Numbered from the stretch's first letter, positions 45,532 through 54,875 are shown. The stretch is 64,000 nt of DNA from Deltaproteobacteria bacterium (GCA_020850995.1 JADZDP010000024.1:34338-98337), one strand, 5' to 3'. A program made the numbers and translations. Notes: generated from the letters alone by a model not told the origin.

Positions 45532-46805
45532 GGCGCGCCCTTGTCGTCTCCGTCCTTCTTCTGCGCGCCGGCCGCGGCCTCTTTGTCGGACTGCACGCGC
45601 ACGGCGTCGCCGTCCTCGAGGGCGCGCAGCGCGCGGAAGGGGCCCTCGACCACGCGCTGGCCGGCGCTCAGGCCCGCGGTGACCGCGATGACCTCGCCAT
45701 CGGCGGGCCCGAGCGTGACGTTCAGCTCACGCGCCGTGCCCGCCGCGTCGTCGCCCTCGTACACATAGACGCGATCGGGCTTGTCTTTGCCGTCGCCCTC
45801 GAGCACGGCGGCCACTGGCACCGCCAACGCCTGCGCCAGGCGCTGGACCTCGATCTCGGCCTGCGCGCTCATGCCGGGCCTGAGCGCCTCGGTGCCGGCG
45901 CCGGGCAGCACCTTCACCTCGACGGCGAAGAGCACGGCGCCGCCCTGCTCGCGCCCCATCAAGCCCACCCGCTCCACCACGCCCTGGTAGCTCGCGTCCT
46001 TGATGCCCTGCGCAGTGATGCGCACCGGCTGCCCCACCGCCACGCGCGCCACGTCGAGCTCATCGACATCGAGGCGCAGCTGCAGCTCCGAGAGGTCGGC
46101 CAAGATCACGGGCGCGCTCGCGCCGGTGCCCGCGCCCGCGAAGCCGAAGCCCGACAGCCCGCTGTCTCCCGCCAGGCCCTGCACGGCGCTCACCACCTGG
46201 CCCACCTCGACGCCCACGGCGACCACCGTGCCCGCCGAGGGCGCGGTGACGCGTGCGCGCCGGAGCGCGTCGCGCGCCCGCGACAGGTCGAGGCGCACCC
46301 GCTCCAGCTGCGACGACGCCGACGCGAGCTCGGCGCGGGCCAACGCCGCGCGCGACTCGCTCACCTTGAGCTGCTCGTCGGCGAGCACGCCCTTGTCCTT
46401 GAGGCCGCGGTCGCGCTGCACGGCGCGCTCGGCCTCCGCCACTGCCAGCTCGGCGCGCGTCGTGAGCGCGTTGGCGCCCTGCACGCCCACGCGCAGCTGT
46501 TCCACGGCGTTCTCGAGCTGCTCGGCGTCGAGCGAGAACAAGGGGTCGCCCGCCTTGACCACGTCGCCCACCTCGACGTCGACCTGGGCCACGCGGCCGC
46601 CGATCTCGCTCGCCACCTCTACTTGCGTGCGCGCGCGCACCTTGCCCTGCGCCAACACGCGGTGCACGACGTCACGCGTGGCGACGGCGCGGACGCGCAC
46701 GGGGGCGGCCGCAGCAGCGCCGCCGCGCGCCAGCGTGGCGACCACGATCACCGCTGCCCCGGCCAAGAGCCCGGCGCCAACCCAGGTGCGGCGCCCCGTG
46801 CTCAC
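45528..46805 (-). CDS. MacA-like periplasmic membrane-fusion protein (HlyD family)
   Basis: A 425-residue adaptor with an N-terminal signal-anchor (VGAGLLAGAAVIVVATLARG). The lipoyl halves (VASEIGGRVAQVDVEVGDVV and ARVTAPSAGTVVAVGVEVGQVV) flank a coiled-coil hairpin (about 105-195, LRVGVQGANALTTRAELAVAE onward). The beta-barrel and membrane-proximal domains follow. It should link the MacB-like pump to an outer-membrane TolC-type channel, which is not in this window. The GTG at 46805 overlaps the upstream Cys-rich gene as GTGA. Confidence 0.92.
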   Translation of the reverse strand: MSTGRRTWVGAGLLAGAAVIVVATLARGGAAAAAPVRVRAVATRDVVHRVLAQGKVRARTQVEVASEIGGRVAQVDVEVGDVVKAGDPLFSLDAEQLENAVEQLRVGVQGANALTTRAELAVAEAERAVQRDRGLKDKGVLADEQLKVSESRAALARAELASASSQLERVRLDLSRARDALRRARVTAPSAGTVVAVGVEVGQVVSAVQGLAGDSGLSGFGFAGAGTGASAPVILADLSELQLRLDVDELDVARVAVGQPVRITAQGIKDASYQGVVERVGLMGREQGGAVLFAVEVKVLPGAGTEALRPGMSAQAEIEVQRLAQALAVPVAAVLEGDGKDKPDRVYVYEGDDAAGTARELNVTLGPADGEVIAVTAGLSAGQRVVEGPFRALRALEDGDAVRVQSDKEAAAGAQKKDGDDKGAP

Positions 46806-47263
46806 GTCCCGGCACACATGCTGTCGTAGTCGGTGCCGTCGGTGCACGGGTCGTTGGGCACGTCGGGGCCGCACGCGGGCGCCGGGTCGGACGCGTCGGC
46901 GCGCGCGGCGCACAGCTCCAGGATGGTGCAGGCGCACGCCTGGCCGCAGGTGACGGCCTGCGCGTCCTCGGCGATGACCGCGCCGTCGATCACCTGACCC
47001 GCGGAGGGGTCGACGTACCAGCAGTTGCCGTCGGGGCCGTAGGCGCCGCGGATGTTGTTTTCGGTGCGCGGGTCCGCCATCGACGCCCACCGGGGACTGG
47101 CGGAGCTGAACACGGTGCCGCTCTCGCCTGGATACCAGCACTTGACGAATTGGCGGCAGGCCTCCTCGGGGGGCTCGGTTTCGAGGCGCTCCCGATCGTC
47201 GCACTGCGCGCCCGCGAGCAGCGCGCACAGCAAGAGCACCAGGAGCGCGGCCTTGCGCAGCAT
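46802..47263 (-). CDS. Small Cys-rich lipoprotein, first of a pair heading the MacAB operon
   Basis: A 153-residue secreted protein. The signal peptide ends LLAGAQC (lipobox-like), and the mature part has about 10 cysteines in the order CxxFVKC, NCWY, CGQACAC, LCAARA, CGPDVPNDPC, MC. It shares the C-x3-V-x2-C, S/N-C-W and C-x3-C framework with 47297-47590, so the two are paralogues. It overlaps the MacA-like gene by 4 bp, which suggests a functional role in or near the exporter. TAGAGT 7 nt upstream of the ATG gives it a possible own promoter. Confidence 0.68.
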   Translation of the reverse strand: MLRKAALLVLLLCALLAGAQCDDRERLETEPPEEACRQFVKCWYPGESGTVFSSASPRWASMADPRTENNIRGAYGPDGNCWYVDPSAGQVIDGAVIAEDAQAVTCGQACACTILELCAARADASDPAPACGPDVPNDPCTDGTDYDSMCAGT

Positions 47264-47296
47264 CGCCGGGACTCTAGCCGAGCTCGTACCACCTGA

Positions 47297-47590
47297 TCAC
47301 ATCTGCGAAAGGTCAGTGCCAGCGTCGCCGGCAGACGCGGCGCCGCACTCCGCCGGCGGCTCGGGGACCTGGCGCAGGGCGGCGAGGGCCACCTCGCACT
47401 GGTCGGTGCAGGCCGCCGCCTCCTGCGGCGCGCTCCAGCACGAGCCGCCCTCTTGGTACTCGCTGGTGTCGACGCTCGGGTCGTAGGCCTGCTGGCAGGC
47501 CACGTACTCGACGCACGGTGTCGACGGCGGCAGGCACGCCGACGTCGGCGCGAACGCGATCGCGGTCACCAGGAGGGAGCAGCGGCGCAC
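47297..47590 (-). CDS. Small Cys-rich lipoprotein, second of a pair
   Basis: A 97-residue lipoprotein (VRRCSLLVTAIAFAPTSACL, lipobox TSAC). The mature region has the same cysteine framework as 46802-47263 (PCVEYVACQQAY, GGSCWSAP, AACTDQCEVALAAL). The start is a GTG at 47590, selected because TAGCGT (47603-47598) lies 7 nt upstream; GTG 47599 is the alternative but overlaps that box. It lies 33 bp upstream of its paralogue and may be co-transcribed with the exporter. It is too short to identify further. Confidence 0.62.
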   Translation of the reverse strand: MRRCSLLVTAIAFAPTSACLPPSTPCVEYVACQQAYDPSVDTSEYQEGGSCWSAPQEAAACTDQCEVALAALRQVPEPPAECGAASAGDAGTDLSQM

Positions 47591-47597
47591 GCACGGC

Positions 47598-47626
47598 ACG
47601 CTAGCAAGCCAGGGTGGCGCTAGTCT
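47598..47626. promoter_or_regulatory. Divergent, closely facing -10-like boxes
   Basis: TAGCGT on the minus strand (47603-47598) and TAGTCT on the plus strand (47621-47626) are separated by 17 bp. Each lies 6-7 nt before a GTG start (47590 minus, 47633 plus). Their -35 regions would overlap the opposite promoter, so the two genes probably compete for polymerase. Confidence 0.45.
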
Positions 47627-47632
47627 CGCCCC

Positions 47633-48817
47633 GTGCTCGCGCTCCTGGGCCTGTTCCTCACCGCCGCGGTCCCTCGGCCGGCCCCCGCCGACGGCGCGCG
47701 CCTCTTGATCGTGCCCGAGCACTCGGCCGACGCCGCCCGCGTCGACGAGCTCTACGACGGCCTGCGCGCCGCGGGCCTCTCGCTGGTGGAGCTCGACGAG
47801 CGCGCCGGCGTCGATCGCCCCGTGAGCGCGCCCGCGACGCCCGGCGTGCGCGACGAGGCGCGCGCGCACATCGCCGCCGCGCGCGCGCGCTACCACGAGC
47901 TCGAGCTCGAGGTGGCCAAGAGCGAGATCGACCTCGCCCTCGACGAGCTGGTGCGCCTCGAGCGCCCCGAGGACGCCCTGGAGCTCTTCGAGGAGGCGCT
48001 CTTGGTGCGCGCCACCGTGCTGGCGGCCAGCGGCGGTGAGGCCGATCACGATCTCGCGCTCCTGGCGCACCTGGTCCCTGGGCGCGAGGCGCTCAACCCG
48101 GCGGTGCACGCGCCGAGCCTGGTGGAGGCCTACGCGCGCGTGCGCGCGACCGCGCTGGCGGCGCCGCCGGGCACCCTGCTGCTGCGTCCGCGGGTGGCGG
48201 GCTTCGCCGTCGCGCAGCTGCTCATCGACGGTCGCCCACCCGCGGGCGAGGTGGCGCAGGGCCCGCACCTCGTGATCGCGCGCGCCGACGGCGCCGAGGC
48301 CTTCGCACGCATCGTGGAGCTCGGCGCCGAGCCCTTGGTGCTCGAGCCCTTCTTGGCGCCCCGCGACGCCGGCGGGCGCCGTGCTGCCGCCGTGCAGCGC
48401 GCGCGTGGCGCCGTCACCGAGCTCGAGCGCGGCGCCGCGCTGGCCGAGCTCGCGGCGCTGTGCGCGGCCCGTGGCGTGGTGCTCTTGTCTGGCGCGGGCG
48501 CCGAGCTGTGGGTGCGCGACCCGCCCGAGGGCCGGGCACCCCTGACGACGCTCGTCGTCGGCGCGGGCGCCGACGGCGCCGCCGTGGGCACCGCCACCTT
48601 GGCGGCGCTGCAAGCGCCGGCCAAGCAGAAGCTCGGCCTCCCCGACGACGACGGCGTGTCGCCGGCGCTGGCGTGGGTGGTGGGTGGGGGCGGGACTACC
48701 ACCGCCGTGGGCCTGCTCGCCGTCGGCGTATGGGCGCTGTGGCCCTACAACGCCTGGCCCAACGAGGCGCACGACGCGCCGCCTCGCCCCGTGCTCTTGG
48801 GCTGTTGCGTCGACTGA
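47633..48817 (+). CDS. Secreted or membrane protein of unknown function
   Basis: A 394-residue protein. A short hydrophobic start (MLALLGLFLTAAVPRP) precedes a long Ala/Glu/Arg-rich region with repeated helical pairs (about 75-165, ARARYHELELEVAKSEIDL). A second mixed region reads like a PEGA/strand-rich periplasmic domain (PRVAGFAVAQLLIDGRPPAG). One hydrophobic segment near the end (VVGGGGTTTAVGLLAVGVWAL) may anchor it. No domain is recognised. The start GTG 47633 follows TAGTCT by 6 nt, with no Shine-Dalgarno sequence. Confidence 0.6.
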   Translation: MLALLGLFLTAAVPRPAPADGARLLIVPEHSADAARVDELYDGLRAAGLSLVELDERAGVDRPVSAPATPGVRDEARAHIAAARARYHELELEVAKSEIDLALDELVRLERPEDALELFEEALLVRATVLAASGGEADHDLALLAHLVPGREALNPAVHAPSLVEAYARVRATALAAPPGTLLLRPRVAGFAVAQLLIDGRPPAGEVAQGPHLVIARADGAEAFARIVELGAEPLVLEPFLAPRDAGGRRAAAVQRARGAVTELERGAALAELAALCAARGVVLLSGAGAELWVRDPPEGRAPLTTLVVGAGADGAAVGTATLAALQAPAKQKLGLPDDDGVSPALAWVVGGGGTTTAVGLLAVGVWALWPYNAWPNEAHDAPPRPVLLGCCVD

Positions 48818-48834
48818 CCCTTCGCGGACAGTCT
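48805..48834 (+). promoter_or_regulatory. Predicted leaderless promoter of the Cys-rich lipoprotein gene
   Basis: TTGCGT (48805-48810), an 18-nt spacer and CAGTCT (48829-48834) are followed after 6 nt by the GTG at 48841. The -35 lies inside the 3' end of the preceding gene. Confidence 0.45.
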
Positions 48835-48840
48835 CGGCCC

Positions 48841-49728
48841 GTGATCGAGCGGCGGGCGCTGTGGAGGTCGTTGCTGGCGTGCGCGTTGGCGGCGCTCGCC
48901 ATGGCCTGTCCGCCCGCGCTCGAGCCGCGCCCGCCCGCGTCTTTGTCGCTGCAGATCGGCACGCGCCAGAGCTGCGGCGTGCCCTCGGGCCTCGACTTCG
49001 ACACGAGCTGCCTCGCCGCCGTCGATGTGCTGGTGCTCGACGAGAACACCGAGATCGTCGAGGAGCGCTGCGTGCCGCTCGACAATCGCCTGGGCGAGCT
49101 GCGCGAGCTGGTGCGCGGCGAGGCCATCCTGCACACCGGCGGCCTGTCGGCCAAGGGCAAGGTCTACTTCGAGGTGCGCGGGCTGCACGACGCCGGCGTT
49201 GGCGAAGGTGGTGGCCCCATCGACGTCACCGAGCTGTGCGAGCACCCGGCGCGCGCCGACCATTGGCTGTTTTGGGGTCGCTCGGCGCTGGTGGACCTGG
49301 CGAGCTACGACGCCAACGGCGGCAGCGACGTCATCCCCATCGTGGTCGACTGCCGCGATTGTACCTACACCGAGGGCTGCCCCTCCTCGCGCTGCTATGG
49401 CTGCGGCGGCTTCGGCGACGCCTGCCCCGCGGCCCTGCCCACCTCGTTCTGCACACCCGTGGGCGCCTGCGACAAGAGCTGCGCCGAGGATGCCGACTGC
49501 TTCGACGGGGCGCTCTCGTGCGTCGACGAGCGCTGCGACGTGGGCGGCGCCGCCGGCGGCCTGTGCGGCTTCTGCAACGACGCGGGCGTGGGCTGCGCCG
49601 ACGGCTACACCTGCGTCGGCGCGCCGGGCGCGAGCTTCGGCCGCTGCGCACCGCTGTGCCCCGACGAGCTGTGCCCGGCGGGCACCAAGTGCACGCGCCT
49701 TGGGCCCGACCTGTCCATCATCGGGTAG
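48841..49728 (+). CDS. Cys-rich lipoprotein of unknown function
   Basis: A 295-residue lipoprotein with lipobox LAMAC. Residues about 25-160 form a strand-rich domain (LSLQIGTRQSCG, AAVDVLVLDENTEIVEERC, GKVYFEVRGLHDA). Residues about 165-285 are densely Cys-rich with Dickkopf/EGF-like spacing (CPSSRCYGCGGFGDAC, CDKSCAEDADCFDGALSC, LCGFCNDAGVGC, CPDELCPAGTKC). Such repeats are common in Myxococcota surface proteins. Its last 11 bp overlap the end of the convergent PDZ-protein gene. Confidence 0.75.
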   Translation: MIERRALWRSLLACALAALAMACPPALEPRPPASLSLQIGTRQSCGVPSGLDFDTSCLAAVDVLVLDENTEIVEERCVPLDNRLGELRELVRGEAILHTGGLSAKGKVYFEVRGLHDAGVGEGGGPIDVTELCEHPARADHWLFWGRSALVDLASYDANGGSDVIPIVVDCRDCTYTEGCPSSRCYGCGGFGDACPAALPTSFCTPVGACDKSCAEDADCFDGALSCVDERCDVGGAAGGLCGFCNDAGVGCADGYTCVGAPGASFGRCAPLCPDELCPAGTKCTRLGPDLSIIG

Positions 49729-50833
49729 CGCCCGCCAGCTCGCGGCGCTCGGGCTCGATGACGAGGCTGCGCTCGGCGCCGCCGCGGCGCACCACGAAGC
49801 GCGCGCGCCCGTCGCGCTGCACGGCCGCGGGGGCCGCCACCAGCGCGTCCTCGGGGTGCGCAAGCTGCACCTCGTTGACCGCCAGCACCACGTCGCCGTC
49901 GACGAGACCGCAGGAGCGCGCCACGGGGCCGGCGCGCGCCACCAAGAGGCCCATGCTGCCGTCGAGCTGCGGGGTCACGAGCGATCCCTGCAGCACGGCC
50001 TCGGGCCCGCGGCGCGCCAAGAGCGCCGCCGCCTCGCGCGTCATGGTGAAGGAGCCGGGCGCATCGCCGGGGCTGCAGCGCACCTCGGTGGGCGCGCGCT
50101 GCACGGGCTCGAGCGCGAACCAGCGCTCGCCGTGCACCAGGCGCCCGCCCTCGATGGGCAAGCGCGGCGGGAAGCCCCCCGTGCGCTGGCGGGCCACGAG
50201 CGCGGCGCCCGCCTCTTCCACCAGCGCCTGCTCGGCGCGCGCGTCGTCGAGCGCGCCCCTGAGCGCGGCGTCGGCGCCGGCGGCGAGCACGAGCTCGGTG
50301 GTGGGCCGCAGCGCCGCCGCCAGGCGCGCCACCGCCTCGGCGGGCACCAGCGCGTCGTCACCGAGGGCGATGAGCACCATGCGCGCGCGCCCGGCGATGG
50401 CCAGGGCCGTGGCCTGCGTTGCGGGGCCGCCGTTGGTGCAGCGTGCGACGAGCGCGGCCAGGTCGGCGGCGCGGCCGAGCTGCACAGCGGCGAGCTTGCC
50501 CTTGCCCGCGCGCGCGTCGGACACGGCGAGCCCGAGCAGCCAATCGCCGAGGCCCTCCAGCGACGACGACGACGAGCCGGCGGGCAGCGCGCAGCGCCCG
50601 CGCGCGATGGCTGCGTCGAGGGGCGCCAACGCGCCCTCGGCTGCGCGCAAGGCTTCGAGCGAGGCGCCCAGATCCTCGTCGAGCAGGGGCTCGGGGTGCG
50701 GGCCGCCGCGCACGAAGGAGAAGAGCGGCGGCTCGGACAAGGGCAAGACCACGGCCGCGGCGCGCGCGAGCTCGGGCCACGCGTCGGCGGGCGGCGGCGC
50801 CAGCGCCAGCGCCAGGGCGAGCGCGCCGATCAT
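49718..50833 (-). CDS. Secreted protein with C-terminal PDZ-like domain
   Basis: A 371-residue exported protein (MIGALALALALAPPPADA). The middle is helical and Ala-rich (about 75-200). The C-terminal 90 residues form a PDZ domain of the GspC/DegP style (GSMGLLVARAGPVARSCGLV, GDVVLAVNEVQL). The ATG at 50833 overlaps the esterase stop as ATGA, so it is translated together with the hydrolase. Function unknown; a scaffold or type II secretion-like role is possible. Confidence 0.65.
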   Translation of the reverse strand: MIGALALALALAPPPADAWPELARAAAVVLPLSEPPLFSFVRGGPHPEPLLDEDLGASLEALRAAEGALAPLDAAIARGRCALPAGSSSSSLEGLGDWLLGLAVSDARAGKGKLAAVQLGRAADLAALVARCTNGGPATQATALAIAGRARMVLIALGDDALVPAEAVARLAAALRPTTELVLAAGADAALRGALDDARAEQALVEEAGAALVARQRTGGFPPRLPIEGGRLVHGERWFALEPVQRAPTEVRCSPGDAPGSFTMTREAAALLARRGPEAVLQGSLVTPQLDGSMGLLVARAGPVARSCGLVDGDVVLAVNEVQLAHPEDALVAAPAAVQRDGRARFVVRRGGAERSLVIEPERRELAGATR

Positions 50834-51576
50834 GGCGCACCCTCGACGCCAGCGCGCTCGGCCACCAAGGCGGCGAAGGCGTCGATGACCTCGGCGTCGA
50901 TGCCGTGGCCACCGGGGAAGGACACGAAGCGCAGGTCCAGGCCCGCGCCCTCGAGCAGCCGGCGCAGCTCCAGCGCCGCCGGGTAGGGCAAGAGCGGGTC
51001 GGCGCTGCCGTGGCTCTGCAGCACCCTGAGGCCGCGACGCGCAGGCGCGAGCTGGGTCCACTCGGGGCGGCACAAAAGCGTGCCGGAGAAGATCGCCAGC
51101 GCCGCGGGCGCCTCTTCCAGGCGCAGCGCCAGGTCGGTGCTGATCATGGCGCCCTGCGAAAAGCCGCCGAGCAGCACGCGGCCGTAGGGCGTCTTGGTGG
51201 CCGTGCACCAGGCGTCGAGCGCGGCGCGCAACGCCTTGCGCGCGGCCGGCATGCCCTCGGGGGTCTCGTCGAACAGGCGCTCGAGCTCCCCGGTGGCGAG
51301 CGCGCGCTCGAAGCGGCCCACGTCGATGTGCCACCAGGCACGGCCGGCGAAGGGCATGAGCTCGAGCTCCAGGGGCGCCTCGGGGAAGACGAAGCGCGCG
51401 CGTGACGCGAGCGCAGGACGCTGCGCCACTACCTCGCCGGCGATACCGCACAGGTCGCTGCCGGGGGCGCCGTAGCCGTGACAGAGCCACACCGTGAGCG
51501 CGTCGTCGGCGACCTCGTCGGCCGCCACCACGCGCGCCACCAGGGGCCCGAGCTTGGTCGTGGTGAGCGTGAGCAT
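50830..51576 (-). CDS. Alpha/beta-hydrolase, phospholipase/carboxylesterase family
   Basis: A 248-residue serine esterase. The oxyanion-hole strand is LTVWLCHGYGAPGSDL, the nucleophile elbow GGFSQGAM, the acid in QSHGSADPLLPY and the catalytic His in FPGGHGID. This is the PF02230 (YpfH/acyl-protein thioesterase-like) arrangement. No signal peptide is seen. The ATG at 51576 is the first matching the family N-terminus. It leads a two-gene unit with the PDZ protein. Confidence 0.88.
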   Translation of the reverse strand: MLTLTTTKLGPLVARVVAADEVADDALTVWLCHGYGAPGSDLCGIAGEVVAQRPALASRARFVFPEAPLELELMPFAGRAWWHIDVGRFERALATGELERLFDETPEGMPAARKALRAALDAWCTATKTPYGRVLLGGFSQGAMISTDLALRLEEAPAALAIFSGTLLCRPEWTQLAPARRGLRVLQSHGSADPLLPYPAALELRRLLEGAGLDLRFVSFPGGHGIDAEVIDAFAALVAERAGVEGAP

Positions 51577-51858
51577 CCGCCGTTGCTTGCAGAGGGGGCG
51601 GGCTTTCGCAAGCAGACGGCGCGGTGAGGGCCCTCGAGAGGACACGTTGATCGATGGTCGCGTCCGAGGCGCCCGGCGCGCAAGGCGCCGTCGCAGCGGC
51701 AATTGACCGCTGGCTTCGCCAGCTCGCCAAGCCCGCCGTGCGGAGCAAGGAGCGGAGCGAGCAGCCCCGACGGGTGTGGCGCGAGGACCGGAGACGGCAA
51801 CGCCGCGCGCCGGGATGACTCGGGCGCGAGGGCGGTCAACTTGTTCCTTCGAGGGCCT
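51577..51858. other. 282-bp spacer with inverted repeats
   Basis: No gene is seen. It contains a palindrome GAGGGCCCTC (51626-51635), a hairpin GCTGGC/GCCAGC (51709-51714 and 51718-51723), and wider complementary arms TTGACCGC (51703-51710) and GCGGTCAA (51832-51839). The layout resembles the structured repeats at 22029 and 63908, but sequence similarity is weak. Confidence 0.45.
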
Positions 51859-53064
51859 TTACTGCCGACGCTCGGCCTCGGTGCGCAGCTTCTTCGCCTT
51901 GTCGCGCACCTTGGAGGCGTTCACCTGCAGCTGCTTCTCCAGCGCCTTGAGCGAGGAGAGGCTGGTGCTCGACGACAACATGCCCTGCAGCCCGGCGTCG
52001 GTGCTGGGCACCGCCAGCACCTGCTCGGTGCGCAGCGTGGTGGTCGAGGTGACCGTGGTGGGCGACGGCGTCACCGGGGCCACCGGCATGGGGTCGGCGG
52101 GCGGCGCGCCGCCCGCGCCCGCGCCCACATCGTCGGCGTCGGCGCTGGGCTCGCCGTCGAAGGCGGGCGGCGGCGCCGACTCACCCTCGTTGGCGCTGTC
52201 GTTGCGATCGTTGTTGCCGCCGATGGCGGCCGCGGGCGGGTTGCCGCTGGTGCGCGTGGTGGTCTCGGTGCGCACCACCAAGAGGCGGCGATCCTCCTCG
52301 TCGAAGAGCGCGTTCCTGCCCACCATGCCGGCCAGGTCCTTGGCCACCGCCTGCTCCTCCTCGAGCTCCGAGATGCGACGGCGCACCGCCTCCATCTGGC
52401 GGTTGAGGCGCTGCTCGAGGTCGCGCGCCAGGTCGGCCTTCTCGAGCAAGGTCTCGACGTCGTCGTCGACGCGGGGATCGAGGTCGGCGCCCACCGCCGG
52501 GGCTGCGGCGGGCGTGGCCTCGGAGAGCACTGGCGAGAGCGCCTTGCGTACGGCGTCGCGCTGGGCGGCCAGCTCGCGGTACGAGGCCGCCGCCTGCCGG
52601 CGCGACGACGCGGGCGCGGCGTCGACCGAGCGCCGGCGCTCGGCCAAGAGCGCGTCGTAGAGCGAGAGCAGCTCGGCGCCACCGCGCGCCACCGTGGCCT
52701 CGGCCGCAGCCAGCGCCGAGCGCGCGCGCGTGGCCTCTTCGTCGAGGGCGAAGGTGCGCTGCTGCGCGGCGCCGAGCCCGGCGCTGTCGCCGGCGCGCTT
52801 CTTGGCCGCCAGCTTCATGGCGGCCAGAGTGGCGGCGGCGGCGTCGCGCGCGGCCACCGCTTTCTGCCAGGCCTCGAGGCGCTGCTTGCGCGCCTTGAGC
52901 GCCTGGTCGACGCGCTGCTGCGCGTCTTTCAGCTCCGCGGTGAGGTTGCGCTGCGCGGCCGTCAGCTCGTGCGGCAGCCCCACGGGCGCCGGCGCGGCGG
53001 CGGCAGCCGTGGCCGCGAGGGCGCCGAGCGCGAGGAGCAAGCAGAGCGGGCGAGCGGTGAGCAC
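51859..53064 (-). CDS. Exported coiled-coil protein of unknown function
   Basis: A 401-residue periplasmic protein. A Sec signal ([20 protein letters not shown]) is followed by about 110 residues of heptad-patterned coiled coil ([20 protein letters not shown]), a second coiled-coil region (about 175-235) ending in [19 protein letters not shown], then a low-complexity Pro/Ala/Asp/Thr region and a final helical segment ([20 protein letters not shown]). The long charged helices suggest a structural or scaffold role. The start is a GTG at 53064. Confidence 0.68.
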   Translation of the reverse strand: MLTARPLCLLLALGALAATAAAAAPAPVGLPHELTAAQRNLTAELKDAQQRVDQALKARKQRLEAWQKAVAARDAAAATLAAMKLAAKKRAGDSAGLGAAQQRTFALDEEATRARSALAAAEATVARGGAELLSLYDALLAERRRSVDAAPASSRRQAAASYRELAAQRDAVRKALSPVLSEATPAAAPAVGADLDPRVDDDVETLLEKADLARDLEQRLNRQMEAVRRRISELEEEQAVAKDLAGMVGRNALFDEEDRRLLVVRTETTTRTSGNPPAAAIGGNNDRNDSANEGESAPPPAFDGEPSADADDVGAGAGGAPPADPMPVAPVTPSPTTVTSTTTLRTEQVLAVPSTDAGLQGMLSSSTSLSSLKALEKQLQVNASKVRDKAKKLRTEAERRQ

Positions 53065-53241
53065 GGGCCACAGTCTCGCAACAACCGGGCCACCAGGCCA
53101 CTTCAAAAACACGTGCAGGCACAGGCGTTTGCGGCGTGTGCTCGCGCCTGCCACCCGTGGTTTTTCGAGGATCCGGGCAGGGTGCTACGCGGCGTCGCGG
53201 CGGCCGCCCTGGCGGCGCCCATGAACGAAGGTGGGATCTGG

Positions 53242-53247
53242 TAGCGT
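53242..53247 (+). promoter_or_regulatory. -10-like box TAGCGT upstream of tal
   Basis: TAGCGT lies 35 nt upstream of the tal ATG, so unlike most boxes in this window it would give a short untranslated leader. No convincing -35 is seen. Confidence 0.35.
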
Positions 53248-53282
53248 GCCGGGCGTCACCCACCGAACCAAGGGCCCATCGT

Positions 53283-54257
53283 ATGGCGAGTCTCCTCGAG
53301 CAGCTCAAGCGCGTCACCGTCGTGGTCGCCGACACCGGCGACTTTGCCTCCATCGAGAAGTTCCGGCCGCAGGACGCCACCACCAACCCCTCCCTCATCG
53401 CCGCCGCGGCCGCCATGCCGCAGTACCAAGGCGTGGTCGACAACGCCCTGCGCTGGGCCAAGGGTGAGAGCACCGACAAGTCGGCGGCCGCGGTGTGCAA
53501 GCGCGCCGTCGATCGCCTGGCGGTGGAGTTCGGCATCGAGATCCTCAAGGTCGTGCCCGGCCGCGTCTCCACCGAGGCCGATGCGCGCTTGGCAGACGAC
53601 GAGCAGGGCTCCATCGCCAAGGCCCGCGACCTCATCGCCATGTACGAGAAGGCCGGGGTCAAGCGCGAGCGCGTGCTCATCAAGCTCGCCGCCACCTGGG
53701 CCGGCATCAAGGCCGCCGAGCAGCTCGAGAGAGAGGGCATCCACTGCAACCTCACGCTGCTCTTCGGCTTCCATCAGGCGGTGGCCTGCGCCGAGGCGGG
53801 CGTCACGCTCATCTCGCCCTTCGTGGGCCGCATCCTCGACTGGTACCTGAAGAGCACGGGGCGCGCGTCGTATCCCGCCGCCGAGGACCCGGGCGTGCTC
53901 TCGGTGACGACGATCTACAACTACTACAAGCGCCACGGCTACCGCACCGAGGTGATGGGCGCGTCGTTCAGGAACTCGGGTGAGATCGTGGAGCTCGCCG
54001 GCTGCGACCTCTTGACCATCGCGCCCAAGCTCCTGGCCGAGCTCGAGGGCATGCAGGGCGAGCTGGCGCGGAAGCTCGATCCCGTCAAGGCGCCTGCGCT
54101 CGGCAAGGACAAGATCCACGTCGACCGCGCCTTATTCGACAAGATGCACGCCGAGGACAAGATGGCCAGCGACAAGCTCAAGGAGGGCATCGAGGGCTTC
54201 TCCAAGGCGATCACCGATCTGGAGCGCGCGCTCGAGTCGCGCCTGGCGCAGCTCTGA
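53283..54257 (+). CDS. tal: Transaldolase
   Basis: A 324-residue TalB-type transaldolase of the non-oxidative pentose-phosphate pathway. Conserved landmarks are [20 protein letters not shown] then [25 protein letters not shown], the Schiff-base lysine in [11 protein letters not shown], and [18 protein letters not shown]. The length is standard. The ATG at 53283 is the first with the family N-terminus. Its 3' end overlaps the convergent hydrolase gene by 47 bp. Confidence 0.96.
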   Translation: MASLLEQLKRVTVVVADTGDFASIEKFRPQDATTNPSLIAAAAAMPQYQGVVDNALRWAKGESTDKSAAAVCKRAVDRLAVEFGIEILKVVPGRVSTEADARLADDEQGSIAKARDLIAMYEKAGVKRERVLIKLAATWAGIKAAEQLEREGIHCNLTLLFGFHQAVACAEAGVTLISPFVGRILDWYLKSTGRASYPAAEDPGVLSVTTIYNYYKRHGYRTEVMGASFRNSGEIVELAGCDLLTIAPKLLAELEGMQGELARKLDPVKAPALGKDKIHVDRALFDKMHAEDKMASDKLKEGIEGFSKAITDLERALESRLAQL

Positions 54258-54816
54258 GGCGACCAACGAGGCGCGCAGCGACGCCGCGGCCACCGAAGAT
54301 CGCGTAGAGCGCGCAAGGTGAGAAGAGCAAGAGCTCGACCGCGGCGACGTGCAGGCCGCGCGCCGACAAGAAGGCGGCCCCGATGGGCGCCACGGGGATC
54401 GGCTGCAAGGGCGCGAACAGGCGCTCGTTCGACCAGGGCCAGCACAGCGCGATGCCAAGACCGCCGTCGGTGAGCGCGTCGAGGAGCCCGTGGCTCGTCA
54501 CCGCCGCCACGGCGGCCAGCGCGGTGGGCACGAGCGCTGCGCGTAGCTCGCGCGCCAGCACCAGCGCCGCCGCGACGCCCACCACCACGCCCACCAAGAG
54601 CGAGTGCGCGGCGCCGCGGTGGCCGAGCTCGGCGCCGTAGGGGATACCCAGCGGGAAGGCGATGACGTCGAGATCGGGGGCCAGCGCCAAGGCGCTGAAG
54701 GCCACGGCAGCGGTGGCGCGCTCACGCACGGAGCGGTGGGGCACGGCCGCTTGCGCGTGGCGATCGTGCGCGCGCGCTACGGCGAGCCCGAAGAGCAGGT
54801 GGCCGATGCTCGCCAT
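54211..54816 (-). CDS. Membrane-bound metal-dependent hydrolase, DUF457/YdjM-like
   Basis: A 201-residue polytopic protein. It opens [17 protein letters not shown] with an N-terminal His, has [17 protein letters not shown] (the metal-binding Asp pair of the family), [15 protein letters not shown] and [14 protein letters not shown], and about four membrane segments. This is the classic YdjM/DUF457 profile. The substrate is unknown. The stop falls 47 bp inside the convergent transaldolase gene. Confidence 0.85.
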   Translation of the reverse strand: MASIGHLLFGLAVARAHDRHAQAAVPHRSVRERATAAVAFSALALAPDLDVIAFPLGIPYGAELGHRGAAHSLLVGVVVGVAAALVLARELRAALVPTALAAVAAVTSHGLLDALTDGGLGIALCWPWSNERLFAPLQPIPVAPIGAAFLSARGLHVAAVELLLFSPCALYAIFGGRGVAARLVGRLRAAPGATRARAPDR

Positions 54817-54875
54817 GGCCGCACAAGGCGCGCGCGCGCGGCGCCATTCCCGCGCAGGTCTGCGGCTGCCGCCCC

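Noticed and set aside
51777..53244. A long plus-strand open frame across the coiled-coil gene
   Set aside because: It is the complement of the exported coiled-coil protein, and its translation is Arg/Gly/His-rich with no domain.
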